Assembly (NCBI RefSeq): GCF_019510245.1
Contig: NZ_JAEKKT010000126.1
Location: 61,653-125,652, forward strand
From: Streptomyces sp.
GTDB taxonomy: Bacteria; Actinomycetota; Actinomycetes; Streptomycetales; Streptomycetaceae
Length of the DNA: 64,000 nucleotides
Direction of reading: 5' to 3'
The notes under the pieces were generated by a model. The model was not told where the DNA came from, ran no database searches, and saw only the letters and a program-made list of their open reading frames with translations. Positions 16,162 to 24,394 of the stretch are shown piece after piece (position 1 is the stretch's first letter; each line of letters begins with the position of its first letter). The position numbers and the translations under genes are program-made.

Positions 16162-17475
16162 TCACCGCGTCCTCTTTCGAGGCATGAACGTGAACACGGC
16201 GCCGCCCAGCAGGATGGCCGTTCCTGCCACCAGGCCCAGCGCCTTCAGTGCGCCGTTGCTGTTGTCACCGGTCTCTGCCAGGCCGCCGCTGCCACTGCTG
16301 CTTCCGCTGCTTCCCGAAGTGGTGCTGCCCGACGCCCCGCCCGCCTGCTCCGTCGTGTCCAGGGTCAGCGAGACCGCGGTCTTGGTCGGGGTGCACGTCG
16401 TCGTCGTGCCGAGGGCCTCGACCGTCAGGACGCCCGGTGACAGCGTCGACTCGCCGCTCGCCCCCGGCTTGTACGTGCCCGTCAGGTCCGGGATCTCGAT
16501 CGGGTCGCCGGACTTGATCGCGGAGGAGTTGGTGGGGCCCTCCACATGGACCGTGCCCTTGTCGGCGCCGCCCAGGACCACCTCCATCGACGGCTTCACC
16601 GAGTCCGCCGGGATGTCGGCGGGGCTGTCCATCACCGACCCCTTGAACTGCACGGTGAGGTCGAAGTTGCCGCCGTCCTTCTTGGCGTTGATCTGCACCG
16701 GCGAGGTCGCGCTCTTGTCGCCGATGGGTGTCTTGCAGGCGTAGGGGATGTCGACCTGCTTGCCCGTGAAGTCGGTCTGGCCGCTGCCCGTGCCGTCGGA
16801 GGCGGATGCGGAGGCGGAGGCGGACGCCGACGCCGAGTCGGAAGGGGATGCCGAGCCGGAGGGGGACGCCGACGCCGACGTGGTGTCCGACGGGCTCGCC
16901 GAGCCGCTCGAACCGCTGCCGGTGACCTGGATCGTGGCCGCCTTCTCCACCGTGCCCTTCGGGGTGCACACGGTGTTCGTCCCGTAGGCGTTGACCGTGT
17001 ACGCGTCCGGCGTGAGCGTCACCTCGCCGGGCGACGTCAGTTTCAGCGTGCCCGTCATGTCGGACAGCACCATGTCGCCGCCCTTGGGGATCGCGGGGTT
17101 CTCGCGCGGCCCCTGCATGGCGATGTCGGCGGCCTGGGCACCGGCCGCCTTGACCGTGCCGGACGGCTGGACCGTGTTCGCGGGCAGGTCGATGATGTCG
17201 GGGTTCTTGGACGCGGCCTGCACGAACTTCCAGGTGATGTCGACGGTGTCGCCGACCTTAGCCGTGGCGGGCGCGGTGATCTCGACCTTGGTGGTCCCGT
17301 CGATCGGGTCGGCGACCCCGGCGGGCGGTACACAGTGGGTGGCGTACGACACCTCGGCCGCCTGGGCGGTCCCCGCGGCCGCGCCGAGCAGGGCGCCCGC
17401 CCCGGCGAGGACCAGGGCGGCCGCCGCCGCGCCCGCTCTGGCCGGTACCGGTGTCACTCTCCTTCGCATGATCAC
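16162..17475 (-). CDS. Secreted two-domain surface protein with LAETG sortase signal
   Basis: This 437-residue wall-anchored protein begins at a GTG at 17475 that overlaps the upstream stop codon (GTGA) and has AAAGGA five bases before it. It has a signal peptide (about 1-40, ending AAGTAQAAEV) and two homologous beta-rich domains, each with a cysteine pair: YATHCVPP...NTVCTPKG and YACKTPIGDKSATSP...TTTCTPT. They are joined by a Ser/Ala-rich linker with repeated SASASA. The C-terminus has LAETG, a hydrophobic helix and PRKRTR. LAXTG is the preferred signal of actinobacterial class E sortases. It is the last gene of a four-gene coupled operon. The domain matches the protein encoded at 19470. 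Binding function is unknown. Confidence 0.85.
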   Translation of the reverse strand: MIMRRRVTPVPARAGAAAAALVLAGAGALLGAAAGTAQAAEVSYATHCVPPAGVADPIDGTTKVEITAPATAKVGDTVDITWKFVQAASKNPDIIDLPANTVQPSGTVKAAGAQAADIAMQGPRENPAIPKGGDMVLSDMTGTLKLTSPGEVTLTPDAYTVNAYGTNTVCTPKGTVEKAATIQVTGSGSSGSASPSDTTSASASPSGSASPSDSASASASASASASDGTGSGQTDFTGKQVDIPYACKTPIGDKSATSPVQINAKKDGGNFDLTVQFKGSVMDSPADIPADSVKPSMEVVLGGADKGTVHVEGPTNSSAIKSGDPIEIPDLTGTYKPGASGESTLSPGVLTVEALGTTTTCTPTKTAVSLTLDTTEQAGGASGSTTSGSSGSSSGSGGLAETGDNSNGALKALGLVAGTAILLGGAVFTFMPRKRTR

Positions 17476-18572
17476 GTCGGTCCTTTCGTCGTCGGAGTCG
17501 TGGGACTCGTGGAACTGTCGTCGTGCGGTGCGGAGAGCCGGCCGGCCGTCGCGTCCGGACCGGAGTCCGGCGTGAACCACGGCAGGGTCGAGGTGGTGGA
17601 GGCCGCCGGGGGCGCGGGTGCCGCGGCGCGCAGGCGCGGCACCCGGAGGACCGGGCGGGGCACTCCCCGGTGCCGGATGCCGCCGGCGCGGGGCGGCCGT
17701 ACCCGGTCCACCACCGCCATGCCGATGCGGAAGACGGCCGCCGGTACGACCACGCAGAGCAGGAGCCAGAAGAGGGTCACTCCCCAGGGGCGGCCGACGC
17801 CCCAGGGCTCCTCGGCAAGGACCTTGCCCTGGTACCTGACGGAGACGGTGTAGTCGCCGTGTGCCCCGGCGGAGAGTTCGACGGGCAATTCGACCTGGGC
17901 CTTCTTGCCGGGCGCCAGGGTGCCGTGCCACTGCTGCTCGTCCCACTGGGGGGCGAACACGCCGTGGGCGGTGCCGACCTGGAAGACCGGGTCCTTGAGG
18001 GTGCTGGATCCCGCGTTGCCGATGGTGAAGACGACGGTGCGGGAAGGGGGTGCGCCGAACCAGGTCAGCAGGCCCGAGGAGCCGTCGAGACGGGTGTCGG
18101 TGAGCATCGACAGGCTGCCGCCGGTGGACTGGGCGGGCAGCGCCTTGACGGGGTGGCCGGCGACCTGGAAGGCGGCGTCCGCGTCGGCGCCGGCGCCGGT
18201 CACGGTGGCCACGTGCACCACGCACGGGCAGGGGACCGGCGGTTCGGCGACCGGGAGCTGCTTGCTGAAGGAGCCGTTCGCGTCGGTGGTGACGGCCCGC
18301 CCGTCGGCGTTGGCGCAGGAGTTGGTGCCGCCGATCACACCCCGGGACGGGCTGGACTGGCCGCAGACCAGCATCATCAGCAGGGTGTGCGGCCGCCAGC
18401 CGGTGCCGCTGACGGTGACCGAACCTCCGGTGCCGGCCTGGGACTTGGAGACCTTGACGGTCGGCCCGCCGGCGGCTGCCGCCACAGGCACGAGGAACAG
18501 CGAGAACAGCGCCGCCAGCGCCGTCAGTGCCGCCAGCACCGGCACCGGTCTCGGGACCGCACGCACCCTCAC
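17472..18572 (-). CDS. Membrane-anchored secreted protein with neocarzinostatin-like domain
   Basis: This 366-residue protein has a signal peptide (about 1-35), a beta-sandwich domain (about 38-145: TVKVSKSQAGTGGSVTVSGTGWRP..., TTDANGSFS) resembling the neocarzinostatin/macromomycin fold, a second beta-domain (about 175-275: RTVVFTIGNAGSS) and one membrane helix (WGVTLFWLLLCVVVPAAVF). A basic, proline-rich cytosolic tail of about 80 residues follows. The GTG start at 18572 overlaps the previous stop (GTGA) and has GGGAG seven bases upstream. The operon position suggests it works with the sortase-anchored proteins on either side. The fold assignment is by eye. Confidence 0.75.
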   Translation of the reverse strand: MRVRAVPRPVPVLAALTALAALFSLFLVPVAAAAGGPTVKVSKSQAGTGGSVTVSGTGWRPHTLLMMLVCGQSSPSRGVIGGTNSCANADGRAVTTDANGSFSKQLPVAEPPVPCPCVVHVATVTGAGADADAAFQVAGHPVKALPAQSTGGSLSMLTDTRLDGSSGLLTWFGAPPSRTVVFTIGNAGSSTLKDPVFQVGTAHGVFAPQWDEQQWHGTLAPGKKAQVELPVELSAGAHGDYTVSVRYQGKVLAEEPWGVGRPWGVTLFWLLLCVVVPAAVFRIGMAVVDRVRPPRAGGIRHRGVPRPVLRVPRLRAAAPAPPAASTTSTLPWFTPDSGPDATAGRLSAPHDDSSTSPTTPTTKGPT

Positions 18573-19441
18573 CTCGCTGCTCCCGTCAACTCGACGTCCA
18601 TGGACACGGGTTCGGCCGCCTGGCCGGTACGTCGTCCGCGCAGTCGTACGACCGTCACGGCGGCCCCCGCCGCCAGCGCGCCCGCCACCCCCGCGACCGC
18701 GCCCCACGGCACGAACCGCGCCTCGGTCTCCGCCGTGTCGTGTGCGCCGTCCGCCGCCGTCGCCGTCAGCCGGACGTCGACCGTGTCCAGGGCGGGGTGG
18801 CCGGGCCAGGGCTCGCTGAGGTCGGTGCGGGTGCCCGGTGCGAGCCGGACCGGGAGGGTGCGCGCGGCCCGGTCCAGCAGGACCCGGCCGAACAGGCCGT
18901 GGGCGCGCACCGCCAGCTTCGGAGTGAGCACCGTCGTACCCCGGTTGACCAGCTGGTAGGTGATGCGGTCACCGTGGACGGCGACGTGTTCTACGGTCAG
19001 CGCGGAGAGCGCGGGGCCGCCGACGCGCAGGCGGATGCGGGCGGTTGCGGTGCGGCCGTCGGCGTCCCTCGCCACGAGCGTGCCGGTGCGGTCGCCGGGG
19101 GCCGCGCCCGCCGGGACGGTCATGGTGAAGGGGACGTCGGCGCGGGTCCGGGCGGGGACCCGGACGGTCTGCTCGGCGAAGGCGACGGGGACGCCGGTGC
19201 CGGTCAGCCGTACCGTGGCGGGGTGGCCGCCGGCGTTGGTCACCGACACGGTGTCCTGGAGGACCGTGCCGGGGGTGCCCTCGGCGTAGAAGGAGGGGCG
19301 GCCGCCGCCCGCGGGCGTGAGCGACCAGCCCTCGGCGGCCGCCGCCCGCGGGGCGGTGGCGAGCAGGGTCAGCGCGGCGAGGCCGAGGACACGGGCGGCG
19401 GACCGGGCGGCTGACGGGACTGCGGACCGGGCGGACGGCAT
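18569..19441 (-). CDS. DUF916/WxL-interacting-like secreted protein with C-terminal membrane anchor
   Basis: This 290-residue protein has a signal peptide (about 1-36, ATAPRAAAAEG), then a DUF916-like immunoglobulin-type domain (GTPGTVLQDTVSVTNAGGHPATVRLTGTGV; ADVPFTMTVPAGAAPGDRTGTLVA), a second beta-domain (ALTVEHVAVHGDRITYQLVNRG), a membrane helix (WGAVAGVAGALAAGAAVTVV) and a short cytosolic tail. In Firmicutes, related proteins sit in operons with WxL wall-bound proteins and hold them at the peptidoglycan. The ATG at 19441 has CTGGAG seven bases upstream. It is 28 bp after the LPKTG gene and coupled to the next. Confidence 0.78.
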   Translation of the reverse strand: MPSARSAVPSAARSAARVLGLAALTLLATAPRAAAAEGWSLTPAGGGRPSFYAEGTPGTVLQDTVSVTNAGGHPATVRLTGTGVPVAFAEQTVRVPARTRADVPFTMTVPAGAAPGDRTGTLVARDADGRTATARIRLRVGGPALSALTVEHVAVHGDRITYQLVNRGTTVLTPKLAVRAHGLFGRVLLDRAARTLPVRLAPGTRTDLSEPWPGHPALDTVDVRLTATAADGAHDTAETEARFVPWGAVAGVAGALAAGAAVTVVRLRGRRTGQAAEPVSMDVELTGAAR

Positions 19442-19469
19442 GGGCGGCTCCAGCGGTCGGACCCGGAGG

Positions 19470-20180
19470 TCAGCGGCGTACGGTCTGGTTCCGCCGGGTC
19501 AGCCAGAGCGTGCCCGCCGCGCCCGCCAGCAGCACGGTGCCGCCGAGGGTGCCGAGGGCGACGAACGAGTCCTCGGGCCCGGTCTTCGGGAGGGTGCCTC
19601 CGGAGTCGGTGCCGGTGCCGCCGGACGACGACGAGCCGGAACTGCCGGAGCTGCTCGAACCACCGCCCGCCGCGGTCACGTCCAGGGTCAGGGACGGGCC
19701 CGGGTTGTTGGTGGGGGTGCAGGTGGTCGTCGTACCGAGCGCCTTGATGGTGAGCGTGCCCGCCGTGAACGTCACCTTGCCGGACTTCTCCGGGGTGTAG
19801 GTGCCGCTCAGGTCGCTGATCTTGATGGGGGTGTTGGCGGGGATCGCGGCCTGGTTGGCGGCGCCGGTGACGTTCAGGGTGCCGCTGTCGGCGCCGCCGA
19901 GCTTGATGGTGGCGCTCGGGTTCATCGCGCCCTTGCCGAGTTCGACGGGGCTGGAGGAGACGCCCTTCTGCCAGGACATCGTGATCTTGTATCCGCTGCC
20001 GCTCTTGACGCCCGTGATGTCGATCGGGGAGACGGCGCTCTTGTCGCCGATCGGCGTCTTGCAGTGGTAGTTGACGTTGACGACGGTGGCGTGTGCCGCG
20101 GGGGCGGCGAGCAGCACCGCCGATCCGGCCAGGGCGGCGGCGGACGCGAGCACGGCGGTACGTTTCGGGTACGACGACAC
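19470..20180 (-). CDS. Secreted single-domain surface protein with LPKTG sortase signal
   Basis: This 236-residue protein has a signal peptide ending APAAHATV, one copy of the same beta-domain found twice in the 16162 protein (VNYHCKTPIGDKSAVSP ... LGTTTTCTPTNNPG), a Gly/Ser-rich linker, LPKTG, a hydrophobic helix and a basic tail (RRNQTVRR). LPXTG is the canonical sortase signal, unlike the LAETG of the operon's last gene. No sortase gene is in the window, so anchoring must use one encoded elsewhere. The GTG start at 20180 has a weak GGA. It is the first gene of the operon. Confidence 0.85.
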   Translation of the reverse strand: MSSYPKRTAVLASAAALAGSAVLLAAPAAHATVVNVNYHCKTPIGDKSAVSPIDITGVKSGSGYKITMSWQKGVSSSPVELGKGAMNPSATIKLGGADSGTLNVTGAANQAAIPANTPIKISDLSGTYTPEKSGKVTFTAGTLTIKALGTTTTCTPTNNPGPSLTLDVTAAGGGSSSSGSSGSSSSGGTGTDSGGTLPKTGPEDSFVALGTLGGTVLLAGAAGTLWLTRRNQTVRR

Positions 20181-20323
20181 GGTCGGTCCACCCCATTCGT
20201 TACTGACGAGGTATCAGATTCGGCCGTCAAGGTACGCCGGGGCTCATGAGGAGGGAAGAGAAAGGGCGTGGCGGAAGTGTGGGGATGCCGAAGCGCCCCC
20301 TGGGATGTGATGCGCCCCGCCAC

Positions 20324-20390
20324 AGCGCCCCGTCAGGGGCGTGAGGAACTGCGCGACCAGCCCCCACCGGCCGTCAGCCGAAAAGCAACG
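20324..20390 (-). repeat. Dispersed Streptomyces repeat, copy 4
   Basis: AGCGCCCCGTCAGGGGCGTGAGGAACTGCGCGACCAGCCCCC is the repeat of 5527 in inverted orientation, between the surface operon and the anti-sigma-type gene. Confidence 0.8.
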
Positions 20391-20400
20391 CGGCGCCCTC

Positions 20401-20919
20401 TTACGCCGGTGCCCCCAACTCCGCCCACACGGTCTTCCCGGCCGCCCCCTGCGCCCGTACAACCCCCCAGTCCAGACAGAGCCGTTGCACGATGAACATC
20501 CCGTGCCCGCCCGGCCGCCCCGCCCGGTGCGGCGTCCGCGGTGCCGGCTGCCCGGCCCCCCGGTCGGACACCTCCACCCGGATCACCTTCTTGTCGCAGG
20601 CCAGGAACAGCTCGTCCGGCCCCTCCGCATGCAGGCACGCGTTCGTGACGAGTTCGGAGACGACGAGGAGCACATCCTCGGCGGCGGCCCTGCGGTCGGC
20701 CGTCGCGGCCGGCAGCCACCCCCACGCGTGCAGCGCCTGGCGAGTGAAATCGCGGGCGAGCGGTACGACCCCGCTCTCGCCGTGGAGGCGGAGCCTCCGG
20801 ACCTGACGACCCCCCGTCGAGGCCGGCAGGTCGTCGGACGCCGCCCCCTCGGACATCCCCGAAGCGCCGCTGGGCTCCGGGCCGCGGTCGCCCGGCGGGT
20901 AAGGCCGGGTCGTGCTCAT
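20401..20919 (-). CDS. Anti-sigma-type ATP-binding protein (RsbW/SpoIIAB-like)
   Basis: This 172-residue protein has a disordered N-terminus (first 35 residues) and a single GHKL ATPase domain. The N-box is VLLVVSELVTNACLHA, and the G-boxes are VEVSDRGAGQP and GGHGMFIVQRLC. Such proteins bind SigB-type sigma factors or phosphorylate STAS antagonists. The STAS gene and a SigB-family sigma gene are within 1.5 kb, so a partner-switching module is likely. In S. coelicolor the sigI neighbourhood has, as I recall, this same composition. Which partner it binds cannot be told from sequence. Confidence 0.85.
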   Translation of the reverse strand: MSTTRPYPPGDRGPEPSGASGMSEGAASDDLPASTGGRQVRRLRLHGESGVVPLARDFTRQALHAWGWLPAATADRRAAAEDVLLVVSELVTNACLHAEGPDELFLACDKKVIRVEVSDRGAGQPAPRTPHRAGRPGGHGMFIVQRLCLDWGVVRAQGAAGKTVWAELGAPA

Positions 20920-21102
20920 CAGCGCTTCACCTCACCGATTCACCGGTTCACAGGAAAAATTTCGGGTTGCTGCAGTTCGTCCGGGCCTGTCGGCGCGATC
21001 GACTCGAACGTAGCCGGGCCGGGCGCGACAGATCCAGACTCTCTCCTGCCCGAGCGATCCACGGGAACACCCCCCGGTTCCGGACGCCGGGCCGGCCGGG
21101 GC

Positions 21103-21516
21103 TCAGCCCTCGCCGCCGGTCGCGCCGGTCCCGCCACCCCCGTCGTCCTCGTCGGCCAGGGCCGCCTCGACGGAGTCGTGGACGGTGAAGACCGCCTCGG
21201 CGCCGGTGATCTCGAAGACGCGGGCTACGACGGGCAGCATCCCGGCGAGGTGCACCCCGCCCCCGGCGGCCTCCGCCCGCAGCCGGGCACCCAGCAGCAC
21301 GTTCAGCCCGGTGGAGTCGCAGAACTCCAGGCGTGAGCAGTCGACGACAAGGCGTGAGAACCCCTTGTCGAGGAGATCGTCAAGCGGCTCGCGCAACAGG
21401 TCGGCGGTGTGGTGGTCGAGCTCACCCGCCGGAATCACGACGGCACTGGAGCCCTCTTCCCGCACCTCCACCAGCAGCCGGCCCGACTGTGCGCTGCCGA
21501 CCGTCCCGTGGTCCAT
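21103..21516 (-). CDS. STAS-domain anti-sigma factor antagonist
   Basis: This 137-residue STAS protein has the fold landmarks AVVIPAGELDHHTADLLREPL, LVVDCSRLEFCDSTGLNVLLGA and VHLAGMLPVVARVFEITG. The phosphorylatable serine is in CDSTGLN, as in SpoIIAA/RsbV. A 20-residue Gly/Asp-rich tail ends the protein. The chosen ATG at 21516 follows GGGAGAGAGACGGCA; the frame is open further upstream without a good start. It is transcribed away from the sigma gene and precedes the anti-sigma-type gene at 20401 on the same strand. Confidence 0.88.
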   Translation of the reverse strand: MDHGTVGSAQSGRLLVEVREEGSSAVVIPAGELDHHTADLLREPLDDLLDKGFSRLVVDCSRLEFCDSTGLNVLLGARLRAEAAGGGVHLAGMLPVVARVFEITGAEAVFTVHDSVEAALADEDDGGGGTGATGGEG

Positions 21517-21822
21517 TGCCGTCTCTCTCCCGAGGTCGTGACCGCTTTTGCCACCGTCTGACCGATGTCTGACGATGCCCACCGATGTCCGCCGAACGCC
21601 GCGTGGACGCCCTCGAACATTACGCCTTCTGCACGCAACCCGACACCCGAACAACCTCGCAGAATGGGACAAACCATAATAGAACGGACTTGCGAGTGCC
21701 TCCGCGGAGCGGGTAGGCCTAGTAGGGACACGTAACCGACACGGCCGGCTTTGGAGGCGCCGCACACCGCAGTGCACGCACGGCTCCGGCAGCCTTATTT
21801 GCCGAGAACGATGGAGGACACC

Positions 21823-22716
21823 ATGTCACCCCGGCTCGACGCCTCGTACCCCCTGACGGCGACGTCGACACCCCCACCGGAACCACTGGATGCCATCGAG
21901 GGATTCTTCGCGGAACTCGGACACCCGGAGATCCCCCCGTACGACGAGGTCGACGCGGTCGACGCGCGCGCCTTGTCCAAGACCCTCTTCGAGCGGCTGG
22001 AGTCGCTGGAGGAAGGCACGCACGACTATTCGTACGTCCGCAACACCCTGGTGGAACTGAACCTCGCGCTGGTCAAGTTCGCCGCCTCCCGCTTCCGCTC
22101 GCGCAGCGAGCCGATGGAGGACATCATCCAGGTCGGCACCATCGGCCTGATCAAGGCGATCGACCGCTTCGAGCTCTCCCGCGGCGTCGAGTTCCCCACC
22201 TTCGCGATGCCCACCATCATCGGCGAGATCAAGCGCTTCTTCCGCGACACGTCGTGGTCGGTACGCGTCCCGCGCCGCCTCCAGGAGCTCCGCCTCGACC
22301 TCGCCAAGGCCGGCGACGAACTGGCCCAGAAGCTGGACCGCGCCCCCACCGTCGCGGAACTCGCGGAACGCCTCGGCCTCTCCAACGAGGAGGTCGTCGA
22401 GGGCATGGCGGCGTCCAACGCCTACACCGCCTCCTCCCTGGACGCACAGCCCGACGAGGACGACTCCGAAGGCGCCCTGGCGGACCGCATCGGCTACGAG
22501 GACCACGGCCTGGAGGGCATCGAGTACATCGAGTCCCTGAAGCCCCTCATCGCCGAACTCCCGGCCAGGGACCGCACCATCCTCTCCCTCCGCTTCGTCG
22601 CGGGCATGACCCAGTCGGAGATCGGCGACGAACTCGGGATCTCCCAGATGCACGTCTCCCGGCTGCTGTCCCGCACGCTCGTGCACCTGCGCAGGGCGCT
22701 GACGCTGGACGAATGA
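21823..22716 (+). CDS. sigI: SigB/SigF-family RNA polymerase sigma factor (probable SigI)
   Basis: This 297-residue sigma factor of the general-stress/sporulation family has region 2 (FAASRFRSRSEPMEDIIQVGTIGLIKAIDRFELSRGVEF), region 3 and region 4 (FVAGMTQSEIGDELGISQMHVSRLLSRTL). The ATG at 21823 has a perfectly placed GGAGG, better than the in-frame ATG at 21811. It lies opposite a STAS antagonist and an anti-sigma-type ATPase, the classical control partners. The name rests on remembered gene order (next to the hut genes and a lectin-type membrane protein in S. coelicolor); another SigB paralogue is possible. A GGGTAG about 110 bp upstream could be a SigB-type -10 element. Confidence 0.85.
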   Translation: MSPRLDASYPLTATSTPPPEPLDAIEGFFAELGHPEIPPYDEVDAVDARALSKTLFERLESLEEGTHDYSYVRNTLVELNLALVKFAASRFRSRSEPMEDIIQVGTIGLIKAIDRFELSRGVEFPTFAMPTIIGEIKRFFRDTSWSVRVPRRLQELRLDLAKAGDELAQKLDRAPTVAELAERLGLSNEEVVEGMAASNAYTASSLDAQPDEDDSEGALADRIGYEDHGLEGIEYIESLKPLIAELPARDRTILSLRFVAGMTQSEIGDELGISQMHVSRLLSRTLVHLRRALTLDE

Positions 22717-22875
22717 CCCCGGTCCGACCGTTGCGCCGTCGGGGCGACGGGGATCCCCCCGCCGAGCCCCCGCCCCGGCCCGCTGCGTCTTTGGCCAAAG
22801 CTCCCCCGCTACCGCGAGTCACACCCCAAACTGGCCGGTACGTCAGGAAGGACGGCCCGGGAGAAGGGGTGCACG

Positions 22876-24393
22876 ATGGTCGAGGACATCCAGGGCGGTC
22901 CGCCCTCGGACACCCGCCTGACCGAGCTCCTGCGCACCTCCACCCCCACCGCCTACCCCGCCCTCCAGGAGCTTCGCGCCCGCCACCACCCCGCGGTCCT
23001 CGCCTACGCCCGCCTCTGCACGGCCGGCGACGCGGCGGCCCGCCGGCTCGCAGCGCAGACCTTCACCACCGCCGCCCGCGACATCGCGCGCGGCGCCGAG
23101 CCGGTCGTACCCCTCCGTCACCACCTGCTCCTGCTCGCCGCCCGGCTGGCCGCGGGCTGGTCCGGCGACGAACACTCCGCCGCCCTGGACCCCACCCTCC
23201 TGCTGGTCCTGAACTCCTCCGGTGCCCCGGGCGGCCCGACCCCGCCACTGCTCCCGGCGTTCCAGTCCCTGCCGTCCCGCACCCAGGGCCTGCTCTGGTA
23301 CGGCGTGCTGGACGGGGAGCCCGCCGAGCCGACCGCCACCTATCTCGGCCTGACCCCCGAGGACGTCCGGTACGACACCCCGCCCGCCCTCCAGTCCCTG
23401 GCCCAGGCCTGCCTGCGCACCCGCCTGGCCGCCTCGGACGATCAGCGCTGCGCGGACTTCCGCCGCCTGATCGAGGAGTCGGTCCGCCCGGAGAACCCGC
23501 GCCACAGCCCCGACCTGCACGCGCACATGGCGCACTGCCCGCACTGCACGGCCGCGTTCGAGGACCTCACCGCGCTCCGGGACGCCCCGCGCGAGACCCT
23601 GGCGGAGGGCCTGCTGCCCTGGGCCGGAACGGCGTACGCACGGCACGAAGCCCCGCCTGCCCCACCCGCCGGCCCCGCCCGGTCCCGGCAGCGCCGCCAG
23701 CCGTCCCGGCGCCTGCTCCTGACCTCCACGGCGCTGGGCGTGGCCCTGGTGCCGCTGCTGCTGGTCCTGCTGGCTCACCGGGACGGCCACGCCCCCGACC
23801 CCGCCGCCGCGACCCCGCCGCCGCCGAGCCCCCAGGTGACGGTGACGGCGACGGCGACCGTCTCGCCGACACCGTCCGGTGCCTCGGCCACGCCCAGTGC
23901 CAGTGCCAGTGCCAGTGCTGTGTCACACAGCCCCGCCCCGACCCGGTCCGCCCGTCCGACCCCCACCGCCTCCCCCGCCCCCGAACCCCCGGGAACGGCT
24001 TACGCCCAGGTCGTGAACCTCGCCACCGCCCGCTGCCTGGACGTGCGCGACGGCGACTTCGACGACGGCACCGACGTGGTCACGGCCCCCTGCTCCGGCT
24101 CCGCCAGCCAGCGCTGGCGGGTCGACCCGGACCGGGGCGTCCTGCAGTCCGCCGCGGACTCCGACTTCTGCCTGGACAGCCGGGGTTCCGTCGACAAGGG
24201 CGTCGGCATCTGGAGCTGCGACTCGGTGGACGGCGACCACGGCGACAACCTCCGCTTCACCGTGACCCCCGACGGCGAGATCCGCCCGGAGATCGCCCTC
24301 GAGACGGCCCTCACCCCGTCCGGCGACGACCAGCTCTCCCTGGACCCGGTGAACGACGGCACGGGACAGCACTGGCGGGCGGGGGCGGGCTGA
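22876..24393 (+). CDS. Membrane protein fusing sigma-like region, zinc finger and ricin-type lectin domain
   Basis: This 505-residue protein has three parts. The cytosolic N-terminus (about 1-215) is helical and looks like an ECF sigma factor stripped of motifs (LLRTSTPTAYPALQELRARHHPAVLAYARLCT...; LPSRTQGLLWYGVLDGEPAEPTATYLGLTPEDV). It is followed by a zinc-finger-like HMAHCPHC. A membrane helix (about 277-298) and a Ser/Thr/Pro spacer with a CAGTGC tandem repeat come next. The extracytoplasmic end (about 372-505) is a ricin B-type beta-trefoil with QRW and QHW repeats. This suggests sugar sensing across the membrane, as inference. It lies directly downstream of the sigma gene, 159 bp away, on the same strand. 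Confidence 0.8.
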   Translation: MVEDIQGGPPSDTRLTELLRTSTPTAYPALQELRARHHPAVLAYARLCTAGDAAARRLAAQTFTTAARDIARGAEPVVPLRHHLLLLAARLAAGWSGDEHSAALDPTLLLVLNSSGAPGGPTPPLLPAFQSLPSRTQGLLWYGVLDGEPAEPTATYLGLTPEDVRYDTPPALQSLAQACLRTRLAASDDQRCADFRRLIEESVRPENPRHSPDLHAHMAHCPHCTAAFEDLTALRDAPRETLAEGLLPWAGTAYARHEAPPAPPAGPARSRQRRQPSRRLLLTSTALGVALVPLLLVLLAHRDGHAPDPAAATPPPPSPQVTVTATATVSPTPSGASATPSASASASAVSHSPAPTRSARPTPTASPAPEPPGTAYAQVVNLATARCLDVRDGDFDDGTDVVTAPCSGSASQRWRVDPDRGVLQSAADSDFCLDSRGSVDKGVGIWSCDSVDGDHGDNLRFTVTPDGEIRPEIALETALTPSGDDQLSLDPVNDGTGQHWRAGAG

Positions 24394-24394
24394 C

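Noticed and set aside
17523..18959. 478-residue plus-strand frame in the surface operon
   Set aside because: It is antisense to proteins with clear signal peptides and anchors; its composition is typical of antisense GC-rich DNA.
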